A stretch of DNA of 11,849 nt from positions 1-11,849 of the forward strand of contig CAZSGN010000078.1 of assembly GCA_964606415.1 (NCBI GenBank), given 5' to 3'. Below the pieces are notes generated by a model that worked only from the letters and a program-made list of their open reading frames with translations, was not told the origin of the DNA and did not search any database. Origin of the DNA: CAZSGN01 sp964606415. Its GTDB lineage: Bacteria > Bacteroidota > Bacteroidia > Bacteroidales > JBBRXJ01. Made by a program: the position numbers and the translations under genes. The first letter of the stretch is position 1; the number at the start of each line of letters is the position of its first letter. This document shows, one piece after another, positions 6,214-11,849 of the stretch.

Positions 6214-7800
6214 ATGGAGATGAGTGTTTTTTGTGAGCGCACTGGCATGACTTGTTTTGGAGATATTGATCTCCCTTTATTGTTTGATATCAGTCAGATG
6301 ATAAATAACAATAAAAATATTATGGAGGTACTTAAACCTGCTATGGAAGCGCTAACGGATTATATTGATGCTGAAAGATCTTTGCTGACTATTCTTAATA
6401 AAGAAAAATCGGAAATATTTATAGAAACTGGTGCTGGAGTTAGTGAGGAAACCAAAGCAAAAGTTAGATATAAGGTTGGTGAAGGAATCATCGGCGAGGT
6501 AATTAAAACAGGTGAGACTGTATTTATTGAGAAAATTATGGAAGATAAACGCTTTCTTAATAAAACAAAAACACGTTTGCTAACTCCTGACCGTAAGGAT
6601 ATATCTTTTTTATGTGTGCCCCTCAAAGTTTCGGAGGAAACTGTTGGCGCAATATCTATTTATCGGTTGTTTTCTAAAAAATATATAGTGCAACGTGATG
6701 TTAGGGTTTTAAGCATTGTAGGATCTATGATTGCGAGGGCAGTTTTGGTCAGGCAAGAAAAAATTGAGGAAATTGAAAGGTTGCGTGAAGAGAATCAAAA
6801 ACTGCAGGGTGAACTTCAATTGAATTGTAAACCCGGAAATATTATAGGGAATTCAGGTATAATGCAGGATTTGTATAAGATGATCTCTCGTGTTTCTAAA
6901 ACCAATGCAACTGTTTTAATTCGTGGAGAGAGTGGTGTTGGAAAGGAGTTGATTGCTGATGCTATTCATCAGGCTTCTGAAAGAGGGAAGGGTGCTTTTG
7001 TGAAAGTGAATTGCAGCGCGTTGCCGGATACTCTTATCGAAAGCGAATTGTTTGGTCATGAGAAAGGTGCTTTTACAGGGGCTGATCAAGCCAGGCAAGG
7101 TCGCTTCGAACAAGCGCATGGTGGTACACTTTTTCTTGATGAAATTGGTGATCTGCCACTTTTGACACAGACTAAACTATTGCGAACATTGCAGGAGAAG
7201 GAAATTCAAAGGGTGGGAGGAAACAAGACAATGTTTGTAGATGTCCGGATTATTGCAGCAACTAACAAGAATCTTGAAAAAGCTATTCGAGATGGTAAGT
7301 TTAGATCGGATCTTTATTATAGAATTAATGTTTTTCCTGTTTATATTCCTCCGCTTAGGGAACGGATTAATGATATACCTTCCCTGGTAGATTTTTTTAT
7401 TGAAAAATGCAATAGAAATAATCAAACAAATGTTAAACGTATAACATCAGGAGCAATAGATATGCTAATGGTTTATCATTGGCCGGGAAATGTCAGGGAG
7501 CTGGAAAATTGTATCGAGCGGGCTGCTATTCTTAGCACGGATGGAGTAATTCATTCATATAATCTGCCGCCAACTTTGCAAACCGCTGAATCAACCGATT
7601 CAGCCAAGAAAGGTACGCTTAAAAGCATTGTGGAAAAAATGGAAAAACAAATTATCATTGATACCCTGGTTTCTACGAAGGGGAATATGTTGGCAGCTGC
7701 TAGACAACTCAATATTACAGAACGTATGATGGGAACAAGAATTAAAAAATATAATATTGATGTCAAAAGATTTAAGTATCCGGGATCAGCTCGAAATTGA
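6214..7800 (+). CDS. nifA: NifA-type sigma54-dependent transcriptional activator (GAF, AAA+, HTH)
   Basis: Enhancer-binding protein of 528 residues that would open sigma54 promoters of nif genes. Domain order: GAF-like sensor at about 20-180, a short coiled-coil linker near 181-203, AAA+ domain about 208-440, and a C-terminal Fis-type HTH near 485-512 (NMLAAARQLNITERMMGTRI). Motifs: Walker A GESGVGKE (238-245), the sigma54-contact loop GAFTGA (285-290), Walker B LFLDE (306-310), arginine fingers in KFRSDLYYRIN and sensor II WPGNVREL (423-430). The Cys-rich linker of oxygen-sensitive rhizobial NifA is missing: Cys433 remains but its partners do not. Two cysteines, Cys7 and Cys14, sit at the N-terminus. 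It is divergent from nifH, which has a sigma54-like promoter, so the name rests on context as well as on the domain set. In-frame ATGs at 6220 and 6247 are possible starts; no ribosome site decides. Confidence 0.88.
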   Translation: MEMSVFCERTGMTCFGDIDLPLLFDISQMINNNKNIMEVLKPAMEALTDYIDAERSLLTILNKEKSEIFIETGAGVSEETKAKVRYKVGEGIIGEVIKTGETVFIEKIMEDKRFLNKTKTRLLTPDRKDISFLCVPLKVSEETVGAISIYRLFSKKYIVQRDVRVLSIVGSMIARAVLVRQEKIEEIERLREENQKLQGELQLNCKPGNIIGNSGIMQDLYKMISRVSKTNATVLIRGESGVGKELIADAIHQASERGKGAFVKVNCSALPDTLIESELFGHEKGAFTGADQARQGRFEQAHGGTLFLDEIGDLPLLTQTKLLRTLQEKEIQRVGGNKTMFVDVRIIAATNKNLEKAIRDGKFRSDLYYRINVFPVYIPPLRERINDIPSLVDFFIEKCNRNNQTNVKRITSGAIDMLMVYHWPGNVRELENCIERAAILSTDGVIHSYNLPPTLQTAESTDSAKKGTLKSIVEKMEKQIIIDTLVSTKGNMLAAARQLNITERMMGTRIKKYNIDVKRFKYPGSARN

Positions 7801-8251
7801 ACGAGTCAATTTTTATGATAATGATCATTGTAATGCTGTTAAAAGGTTAATGCGTATATATATGCTTGATCCAATGGGGGGAACAGTTCCTTTTAATCAG
7901 AAGCAGGAAAATGACTTAATTGAAGGTTTGCGAGATCAGGCAAATTTAGTGGCGCTGCTTGCATGCCTTGGTAACGAATATGTTGGCTTAATAAATACTT
8001 TTGTTAATTTTTCTACATTTGCTGCCAGGCGATTTATTAATATACATGATCTGGTAGTGGATTATAGGTACCGGCATAATAATGTTGGCCGACTACTGAT
8101 GGCTGCTATAGAGAAAGAAGCAACAGAACTTGGTTGTTCTAAAATTACTTTGGAGGTGCGTGAGGATAATTTTGTTGCCCAAAATCTTTATAAAAAGATG
8201 GGGTTTGCGCAGGCTAATCCTAATATGTATTTTTGGGTTAAGATGATGTGA
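7760..8251 (+). CDS. GNAT-family N-acetyltransferase, overlapping nifA
   Basis: Putative acetyl-CoA-dependent N-acetyltransferase of 163 residues; substrate unknown. The GNAT core is recognisable: FSTFAARRFINIHDLVV leads into motif A, VDYRYRHNNVGRLLMAAIEKEA (about 100-121), where the usual R/Q-x-x-G-x-G/A has Asn in place of the first Gly, followed by KITLEVREDNFVAQNLYKKMGF (about 128-149). A YMLDPMGGTVPF segment at 34-45 recalls a GNAT subgroup in which this stretch precedes the fold. The ATG at 7760 lies 41 bp inside the end of nifA in another frame and no Shine-Dalgarno precedes it, so translational coupling to nifA is likely. An upstream TTG (7757) adds one residue at most. The overlap suggests co-expression with the nif regulator; acetylation of NifA or a nitrogenase component is only a guess. 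Confidence 0.85.
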   Translation: MSKDLSIRDQLEIERVNFYDNDHCNAVKRLMRIYMLDPMGGTVPFNQKQENDLIEGLRDQANLVALLACLGNEYVGLINTFVNFSTFAARRFINIHDLVVDYRYRHNNVGRLLMAAIEKEATELGCSKITLEVREDNFVAQNLYKKMGFAQANPNMYFWVKMM

Positions 8252-8648
8252 AGAATATTTTTTATCGTAACAAAAAGGCCAGATCTTTCCTGTTTAATTG
8301 ATTGACAAATCCTTGTTCATTCGAGATCGACTTTTTCAGTTGTAGTATTTTTTTTTCGATGGAGTTTTTACAGATTATCTTGTAAGCAAAAACATGCTTT
8401 TCCTGGCCGATCCGTAAGCCTACGCCCTCCCTCCAAGCATGGATAAAAACAAAAGGGAAGCATTATAAAAATTTCTCTCATGGCAAGATGGTTATGGAGG
8501 TTTTTTAGTAAGTTTTTTATTACATGACAAAACAAAAAAGTACATTTAAAATCAGGAGACTCATCATTAAAAAATGAATTTCAAGGAAGAGTATTTTTGT
8601 TCTTAAAAGAAGATAGCATTAGAATAAAATGAGCTGAGAGACTGGAAT
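8252..8648. other. Gene-poor stretch between the GNAT gene and the FNR-like gene
   Basis: The left half contains the SNF2 remnant. From 8466 to 8648 all frames are closed at short intervals, and no RNA gene, repeat or hairpin-plus-T terminator is recognisable. The region separates the nif module from the transport module. Confidence 0.6.
8262..8462 (-). pseudogene. Decayed C-terminus of a SNF2/SWI2-family helicase
   Basis: The minus strand has 66 open codons ending with TAA at 8262-8264. From about 8417 downward the product reads LRIGQEKHVFAYKIICKNSI, then EKKILQLKK, and ends with LNRKDLAFLLR. This matches the end of SNF2 ATPases: helicase motif VI (RAHRIGQ-K-VFVYK-I), the NSIEEKILQLQ helix, and a short tail ending in L-LL. 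Upstream of RIGQ the likeness is lost; the frame is closed by a stop at 8463-8465 and no start with the ATPase lobes follows. A complete family member has many hundreds of residues, so only the last 50 or so survive. In the neighbouring frame the bases before RIGQ read R-A-stop-A-Y, which suggests a lost base in an original RA-AYRIGQ. Confidence 0.72.
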
Positions 8649-9341
8649 TTACCCGAATTCGCTGATTTTTTTAAGTAATCCTTTTTCCAGGAGGGTGATA
8701 TGTCTGCCCTCCACTTGTATAAAACCCTCTTTCCGGAATTCGGTCAATAGTCTGACACAGTTCTCTTCGGAAATGGCTGAGAGCTCACCCAGATCTTTTC
8801 TCGTTAATAAAAGGCTAAAACGATCTGATTTATTCAGTTCAGCCAGGTATAGCAAACTGTCTGCTATGCGTCCACGAATATTCTTTTGATTAAGGGTGAT
8901 GATTTTCCGCATAATAGAACTCACCGATTTGCCAAATGCCTGATTCAGGCGAATGAGAAAATCATGATTCTGGATGTATAAGCGCTTTACAAAATCCAGT
9001 TCGATCATACATATCTCTGCTTCTTCTAGCGCTGTCACCGAATAAGAATAATAGGGTGTTTCAAAAAAAGCCAAAAGGCCAATATAACTATTCGGTGTTA
9101 AAATATACAGGGTGATGTTGCGGTTATTAATCCCTTCGATGTACAACTTGGCACTGCCCTTAGTAAGGTAAATGGCATGGGTTACCTGCGAACCTTGCTT
9201 GCAAATATGCTCGTTTTTTTTATAATAAGCATGCAAGGGCTTTAAAGATGCGGCAGAAAAATGTTCATCCTTAGTAATTGATTGATGAATATCACAATGA
9301 TTGGCACAGGATTGACACGATACGGACTTATTGAACTTCAT
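8649..9341 (-). CDS. Crp/Fnr-family regulator with an FNR-like cysteine set
   Basis: Transcription factor of 230 residues: an N-terminal cysteine segment, a cyclic-nucleotide-binding-type beta barrel at about 28-120, a dimer helix near 122-150 and a winged HTH near 155-228. Cysteines at 9, 12 and 16 (SCQSCANHCD) together with Cys111 (LEEAEICMIEL) correspond in place to the [4Fe-4S] ligands of E. coli FNR (20, 23, 29 and 122), though the third gap is shorter (Cx2Cx3C). Cys47 is a further candidate ligand. In the recognition helix, ISEENCVRLLTEF aligns with FNR TVETISRLLGRF: Glu193 and Arg197 are kept while the FNR Ser is Val. It is therefore a plausible oxygen or NO sensor. It is divergent from the DUF485-symporter pair, 245 bp away, and may control it. 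No Shine-Dalgarno is seen at the ATG. Confidence 0.88.
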   Translation of the reverse strand: MKFNKSVSCQSCANHCDIHQSITKDEHFSAASLKPLHAYYKKNEHICKQGSQVTHAIYLTKGSAKLYIEGINNRNITLYILTPNSYIGLLAFFETPYYSYSVTALEEAEICMIELDFVKRLYIQNHDFLIRLNQAFGKSVSSIMRKIITLNQKNIRGRIADSLLYLAELNKSDRFSLLLTRKDLGELSAISEENCVRLLTEFRKEGFIQVEGRHITLLEKGLLKKISEFG

Positions 9342-9406
9342 TATTAACAGTTTTGGATAGAAGAAAAGATAGCCATACTAATCTATAAAATGCAGAAATC
9401 AAAATG

Positions 9407-9414
9407 CAAAAATA
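9407..9414 (-). promoter_or_regulatory. Candidate -7 element for the FNR-like gene
   Basis: TATTTTTG on the minus strand fits TAnnTTTG and lies about 66 bp before the start codon at 9341. There is no clear -33 partner, and chance matches are expected in this AT-rich region. Confidence 0.22.
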
Positions 9415-9456
9415 TTGGAATTATCAATTTAAATAAATAACAAATATATAAAAGTT

Positions 9457-9482
9457 GTTGTAAATCAATGTTAGATTACAAC
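9457..9482. promoter_or_regulatory. Inverted repeat GTTGTAA-N12-TTACAAC, candidate Crp/Fnr-type operator
   Basis: A 26-bp dyad with perfect 7-bp arms lies between the divergent FNR-like gene and the DUF485 gene. Its centre, 9469.5, is about 60 bp upstream of the transcription start expected from the -7 element at 9515-9522, which is where class I Crp/Fnr activators usually bind. The sequence is not an E. coli FNR box (TTGAT-N4-ATCAA). The role and the binding protein are inferred from position. Confidence 0.4.
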
Positions 9483-9514
9483 TTAATTAATCATTTTCAG
9501 CAAACATAAATCCA

Positions 9515-9522
9515 TACTTTTG
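9515..9522 (+). promoter_or_regulatory. Candidate -7 element for the DUF485-symporter operon
   Basis: TACTTTTG matches the Bacteroidota -7 consensus TAnnTTTG and lies 64 bp before the DUF485 ATG at 9587. The -33 region is not a clear match, as would be expected for a promoter that needs an activator. Confidence 0.38.
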
Positions 9523-9586
9523 ATTTTTAAAAAATATATAGATGCTTTTTGCTGATCTTAATTTTAATAGAAAATAATCCACTAAA

Positions 9587-9871
9587 ATGTTACATGAACC
9601 TGCTGTCTCCCTGAAAGAGGATAAATCCTCGAAGGCTAAAAGCAAACTTGGGATTAAGTTGTTTTTTGTCTATTTTTTTCTCTACGCGGGCTTTGTTGCC
9701 CTGGCGGTTACCTTTCCTGAACTATTAAGTGTGCAGGTGGTCTTTGGACTCAATCTGGCTATTACCTATGGCTTTGGCCTGATATTACTTGCTATTATTA
9801 TGGGGTTTGTCTATCATCTTGTATGCTCAAGACTTGAAGATAAATTTAACGAGAAGGAGGCCATATCATGA
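9587..9871 (+). CDS. DUF485 small membrane protein, symporter partner
   Basis: Membrane protein of 94 residues with two hydrophobic segments at about 22-44 and 50-77, a basic soluble N-terminus (KEDKSSKAKSKLG) and a charged C-terminus. This layout, with an FxxYFxLYAGFV-like first helix, fits the DUF485 (YjcH-like) family, whose genes typically sit directly before ActP-type acetate or monocarboxylate symporters. That is the case here: its TGA overlaps the ATG of the symporter in ATGA. The molecular function of the family is not established; a role in assembly or regulation of the symporter is inferred from conserved linkage. The start has only a weak ribosome site. Confidence 0.82.
   Translation: MLHEPAVSLKEDKSSKAKSKLGIKLFFVYFFLYAGFVALAVTFPELLSVQVVFGLNLAITYGFGLILLAIIMGFVYHLVCSRLEDKFNEKEAIS
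9855..9860 (+). promoter_or_regulatory. Ribosome binding site of the symporter gene
   Basis: AGGAGG, 7 nt before ATG at 9868, inside the last codons of the DUF485 gene. It supports the start of the symporter at the ATGA overlap. Confidence 0.7.
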
Positions 9872-11772
9872 TTTACGATGTTTCAACTGGTGCAGTATTG
9901 ATTTTCACCATATTTGTTGCTCTTGTATTGGCTCTTTCTTTTTATTTTGCCCGAAAAACAAAAACAGCTGCCAGTTATTATGCTGCCGGAGGCACAATTC
10001 ATTGGGCTGTTAATGGGGTGGCTTTTGCCGGCGATTACCTTTCTGCTGCTTCTTTTTTAGGTATCTGTGGAATGATTGCCTTTAGTGGCTATGATGGTTT
10101 CCTTTATTCAATCGGTTTTCTTGGAGGTTGGGTTGTAGCGTTATTTATTGTCGCTGAACCGCTTAAGCGAATGGGCAAATTTACTTTTACTGATGCCCTG
10201 GATGCCAATTACAATTCGCGGGGTATCAAGCTCACAGCGTCTATAAGTACCTTGGTTGTATCTATCTTTTACCTGATTCCGCAGATGGTTGGTGCAGGGG
10301 ACCTGGTTGTTCCGTTATTGGGCCTTCCTCATTGGGCAGGTGTTGTTATTGTAGGCTCTGTTGTTATTTTCATTGTTGCCACTGCAGGTATGACCTCAAC
10401 TACTTATGTGCAATTTATAAAAGGAGGCTTGCTGATTATTTTATCCATTATCTTGACTGGATATATTTTGAAAAACGGGTTAAACCTGTCTCCGGGTGGC
10501 GATTACCACGAATATATTCAACTTGATGTAAAGGTTAGTGAGGGGGATATTATTCTTGATGAGCCCGGATATAGTATCCTGGATGTGGTAGAAGAGCATG
10601 GAAAAACAATGGTACAGGTATCCGTGGGGGAGAACTATCGATGGTTTATGCTTAATCAGTCAAACGGACAATGGGTGCTGGATGAAATGTTGTCCATGAC
10701 AGAACAGGCTGATGGTAATACGCTTTACAACGGTGCCCTTCGCGATGAACGACAGTTCTACCAGGTGGGGCATTTAAACAGGGTCATTGTCAATGGAGAA
10801 GAAGTAGAAAAAACAGGGCCTTTAGATGCTTTTAGTTTTATTCGTCACCTGGAAGAAAGTGAAGTTATCCGTTTCGAAAAAATGAGCTTTTCTCATGAAG
10901 ATGATAAGATTACTGCCTGGTATCAAAATCTAACCAGTGGTGGAGATGTGATGAAACCCGGGCTGCGATTTAAAATTATGGGAGCATCTCCATGGGAGAA
11001 AATAAATTTTATTTCACTTATGTTGGCACTATTTCTCGGAACGTCTGCTTTGCCACATATTCTTATTCGTTACTACACTGTTCCCAGTCAGCGTGATGCC
11101 AGAAAATCGACCATCGTTGCTATTGGGGCCATTGGTCTGTTTTATATTTTAACATTGTTCATGGGATTGGGCGCTATGGTTAATGGGGTGCTTGATGTCG
11201 AAAGCAGTAACATGTCGGCACCTTTGTTGGCTAAATACTTTGGAGTAGGACTGTTTTCTATCATCTCTGCCATTGCATTTGCCACTGTTCTGGGAACAGT
11301 TAGTGGCCTGATTGTTGCTTCGTCAGGCGCTATTGCTCATGATTTACTGGACAATTATTTTAACCTGAAAATGAGTGATAAAAAGAAAGTGCTGGCAGGA
11401 AAACTGGCAGCCTTTAGCGTTGGTATTTTCGCTATTATCCTTGGAATCCTTTTCAAAGGGATGAATGTTTCTTTCCTAGTTGGTCTTGCTTTTGCAGTAG
11501 CAGCATCAGCAAATTTGCCGGCCATTATCATGATACTTTTCTGGAACAAAACAACAGCCAGGGGGATTGCCGCTTCAATTACTACAGGCGTGGTGTCTTC
11601 GGTTGGTATTATACTGGTATCGCCAACGATGTTTGAGCGTTATGGCCTGCATCCTGAGGCTGCCTGGATACCTTTGGATAACCCGGGGATTATCTCAATC
11701 CCTTTATCATTCCTGGTATTGATCCTGGTGTCTTTGTATACACAAAAGAAGAAAGAAATACTTGCAGCTTAG
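9868..11772 (+). CDS. ActP-like sodium:solute symporter with a large soluble insertion
   Basis: Inner-membrane transporter of 634 residues of the sodium:solute symporter (SSS) family, of the kind that imports acetate or other short carboxylates; the substrate is not shown by the sequence. Family marks: AASYYAAGGTIHWAVNGVAF (about 34-53), AGDYLSAASFLG (54-65), a helix with IPQMVGAGDLV (137-147), SALPHILIRYYTV (393-405) and ATVLGTVSGLIVASSGAIAHDL in the second half. About a dozen hydrophobic helices are visible. Residues about 203-375 are hydrophilic, rich in charged and beta-prone stretches, and split the membrane domain after the sixth helix or so; ActP of E. coli (about 550 residues) has no such block. 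It is the second gene of an operon with DUF485, with which it overlaps by 4 bp. The FNR-like gene is divergent. Confidence 0.87.
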   Translation: MIYDVSTGAVLIFTIFVALVLALSFYFARKTKTAASYYAAGGTIHWAVNGVAFAGDYLSAASFLGICGMIAFSGYDGFLYSIGFLGGWVVALFIVAEPLKRMGKFTFTDALDANYNSRGIKLTASISTLVVSIFYLIPQMVGAGDLVVPLLGLPHWAGVVIVGSVVIFIVATAGMTSTTYVQFIKGGLLIILSIILTGYILKNGLNLSPGGDYHEYIQLDVKVSEGDIILDEPGYSILDVVEEHGKTMVQVSVGENYRWFMLNQSNGQWVLDEMLSMTEQADGNTLYNGALRDERQFYQVGHLNRVIVNGEEVEKTGPLDAFSFIRHLEESEVIRFEKMSFSHEDDKITAWYQNLTSGGDVMKPGLRFKIMGASPWEKINFISLMLALFLGTSALPHILIRYYTVPSQRDARKSTIVAIGAIGLFYILTLFMGLGAMVNGVLDVESSNMSAPLLAKYFGVGLFSIISAIAFATVLGTVSGLIVASSGAIAHDLLDNYFNLKMSDKKKVLAGKLAAFSVGIFAIILGILFKGMNVSFLVGLAFAVAASANLPAIIMILFWNKTTARGIAASITTGVVSSVGIILVSPTMFERYGLHPEAAWIPLDNPGIISIPLSFLVLILVSLYTQKKKEILAA

Positions 11773-11849
11773 CCAGTAAATACCTTTTTTTTTAAAAATT
11801 CTACTTTGACGAATTAGAATGGAATGGTTTTATAAAAAATTATATGAGA
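11773..11849. other. Right-edge stretch after the symporter gene
   Basis: 77 bp with a run of T about 14 nt after the stop but no stem before it, so a factor-independent terminator is not supported. No further gene starts in the window. Confidence 0.5.

Noticed and set aside
8393..8441. Inverted repeat CATGCTT/AAGCATG with a 35-nt loop inside the gene-poor stretch.
   Set aside because: Arms are only 7 bp, the loop is long, no T-run follows, and the left arm is part of the SNF2 remnant coding sequence (KHVF). Chance is the simplest explanation.
11786..11798. T-run after the symporter gene as a terminator.
   Set aside because: No stem-loop precedes it.
1..11849. CRISPR arrays, tRNA or rRNA genes, insertion sequences.
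   Set aside because: No regularly spaced direct repeats, cloverleaf-like sequences, rRNA segments or transposase motifs were seen on either strand.

Overview
The window carries the front end of a molybdenum-nitrogenase (nif) cluster on the minus strand. Reading leftward from about 5835 the order is nifH, nifI1, nifI2, nifD, nifK, and a nifE that runs off the left edge. A NifA-type sigma54 activator and an overlapping GNAT acetyltransferase are transcribed divergently on the plus strand (6214-8251). A second, apparently unrelated module lies to the right: an FNR-like regulator (minus strand, 8649-9341), divergent from a two-gene transport operon of a DUF485 membrane protein and an ActP-like sodium:solute symporter (9587-11772). 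Between the two modules is a gene-poor stretch that holds the decayed C-terminus of a SNF2-family helicase.

The likely source is an anaerobic or microaerobic diazotroph of the Bacteroidota (Marinilabiliales-like). The reasons are inferential: low GC, very AT-rich intergenic DNA, several starts without a Shine-Dalgarno sequence, TAnnTTTG-type -7 elements, and nitrogenase proteins of the anaerobe type. NifK is short, NifD carries the Clostridium-type insertion, and nifI1/nifI2 lie between nifH and nifD. No 16S or other decisive marker is present.

The parts make a coherent regulatory circuit. Upstream of nifH is a good sigma54 -24/-12 promoter, followed further upstream by three inverted repeats at about -79, -130 and -161; two of these share an identical 10-bp core and are spaced 31 bp apart. 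The divergent NifA-type protein has the GAFTGA loop needed to drive sigma54. NifI1 and NifI2 would add post-translational ammonium switch-off of nitrogenase. The GNAT gene starts inside nifA and is probably translationally coupled to it; its role is unknown.

Nothing in the window is a wholly new system. The points most worth a second look are the promoter/enhancer architecture of nifH, the nifA-GNAT coupling, the FNR-like protein whose cysteines line up with an Fe-S cluster set, the SNF2 remnant, and the soluble domain inserted in the symporter. Start codons of nifH, nifK and nifD are better placed downstream of the longest open frame, as described in the entries.
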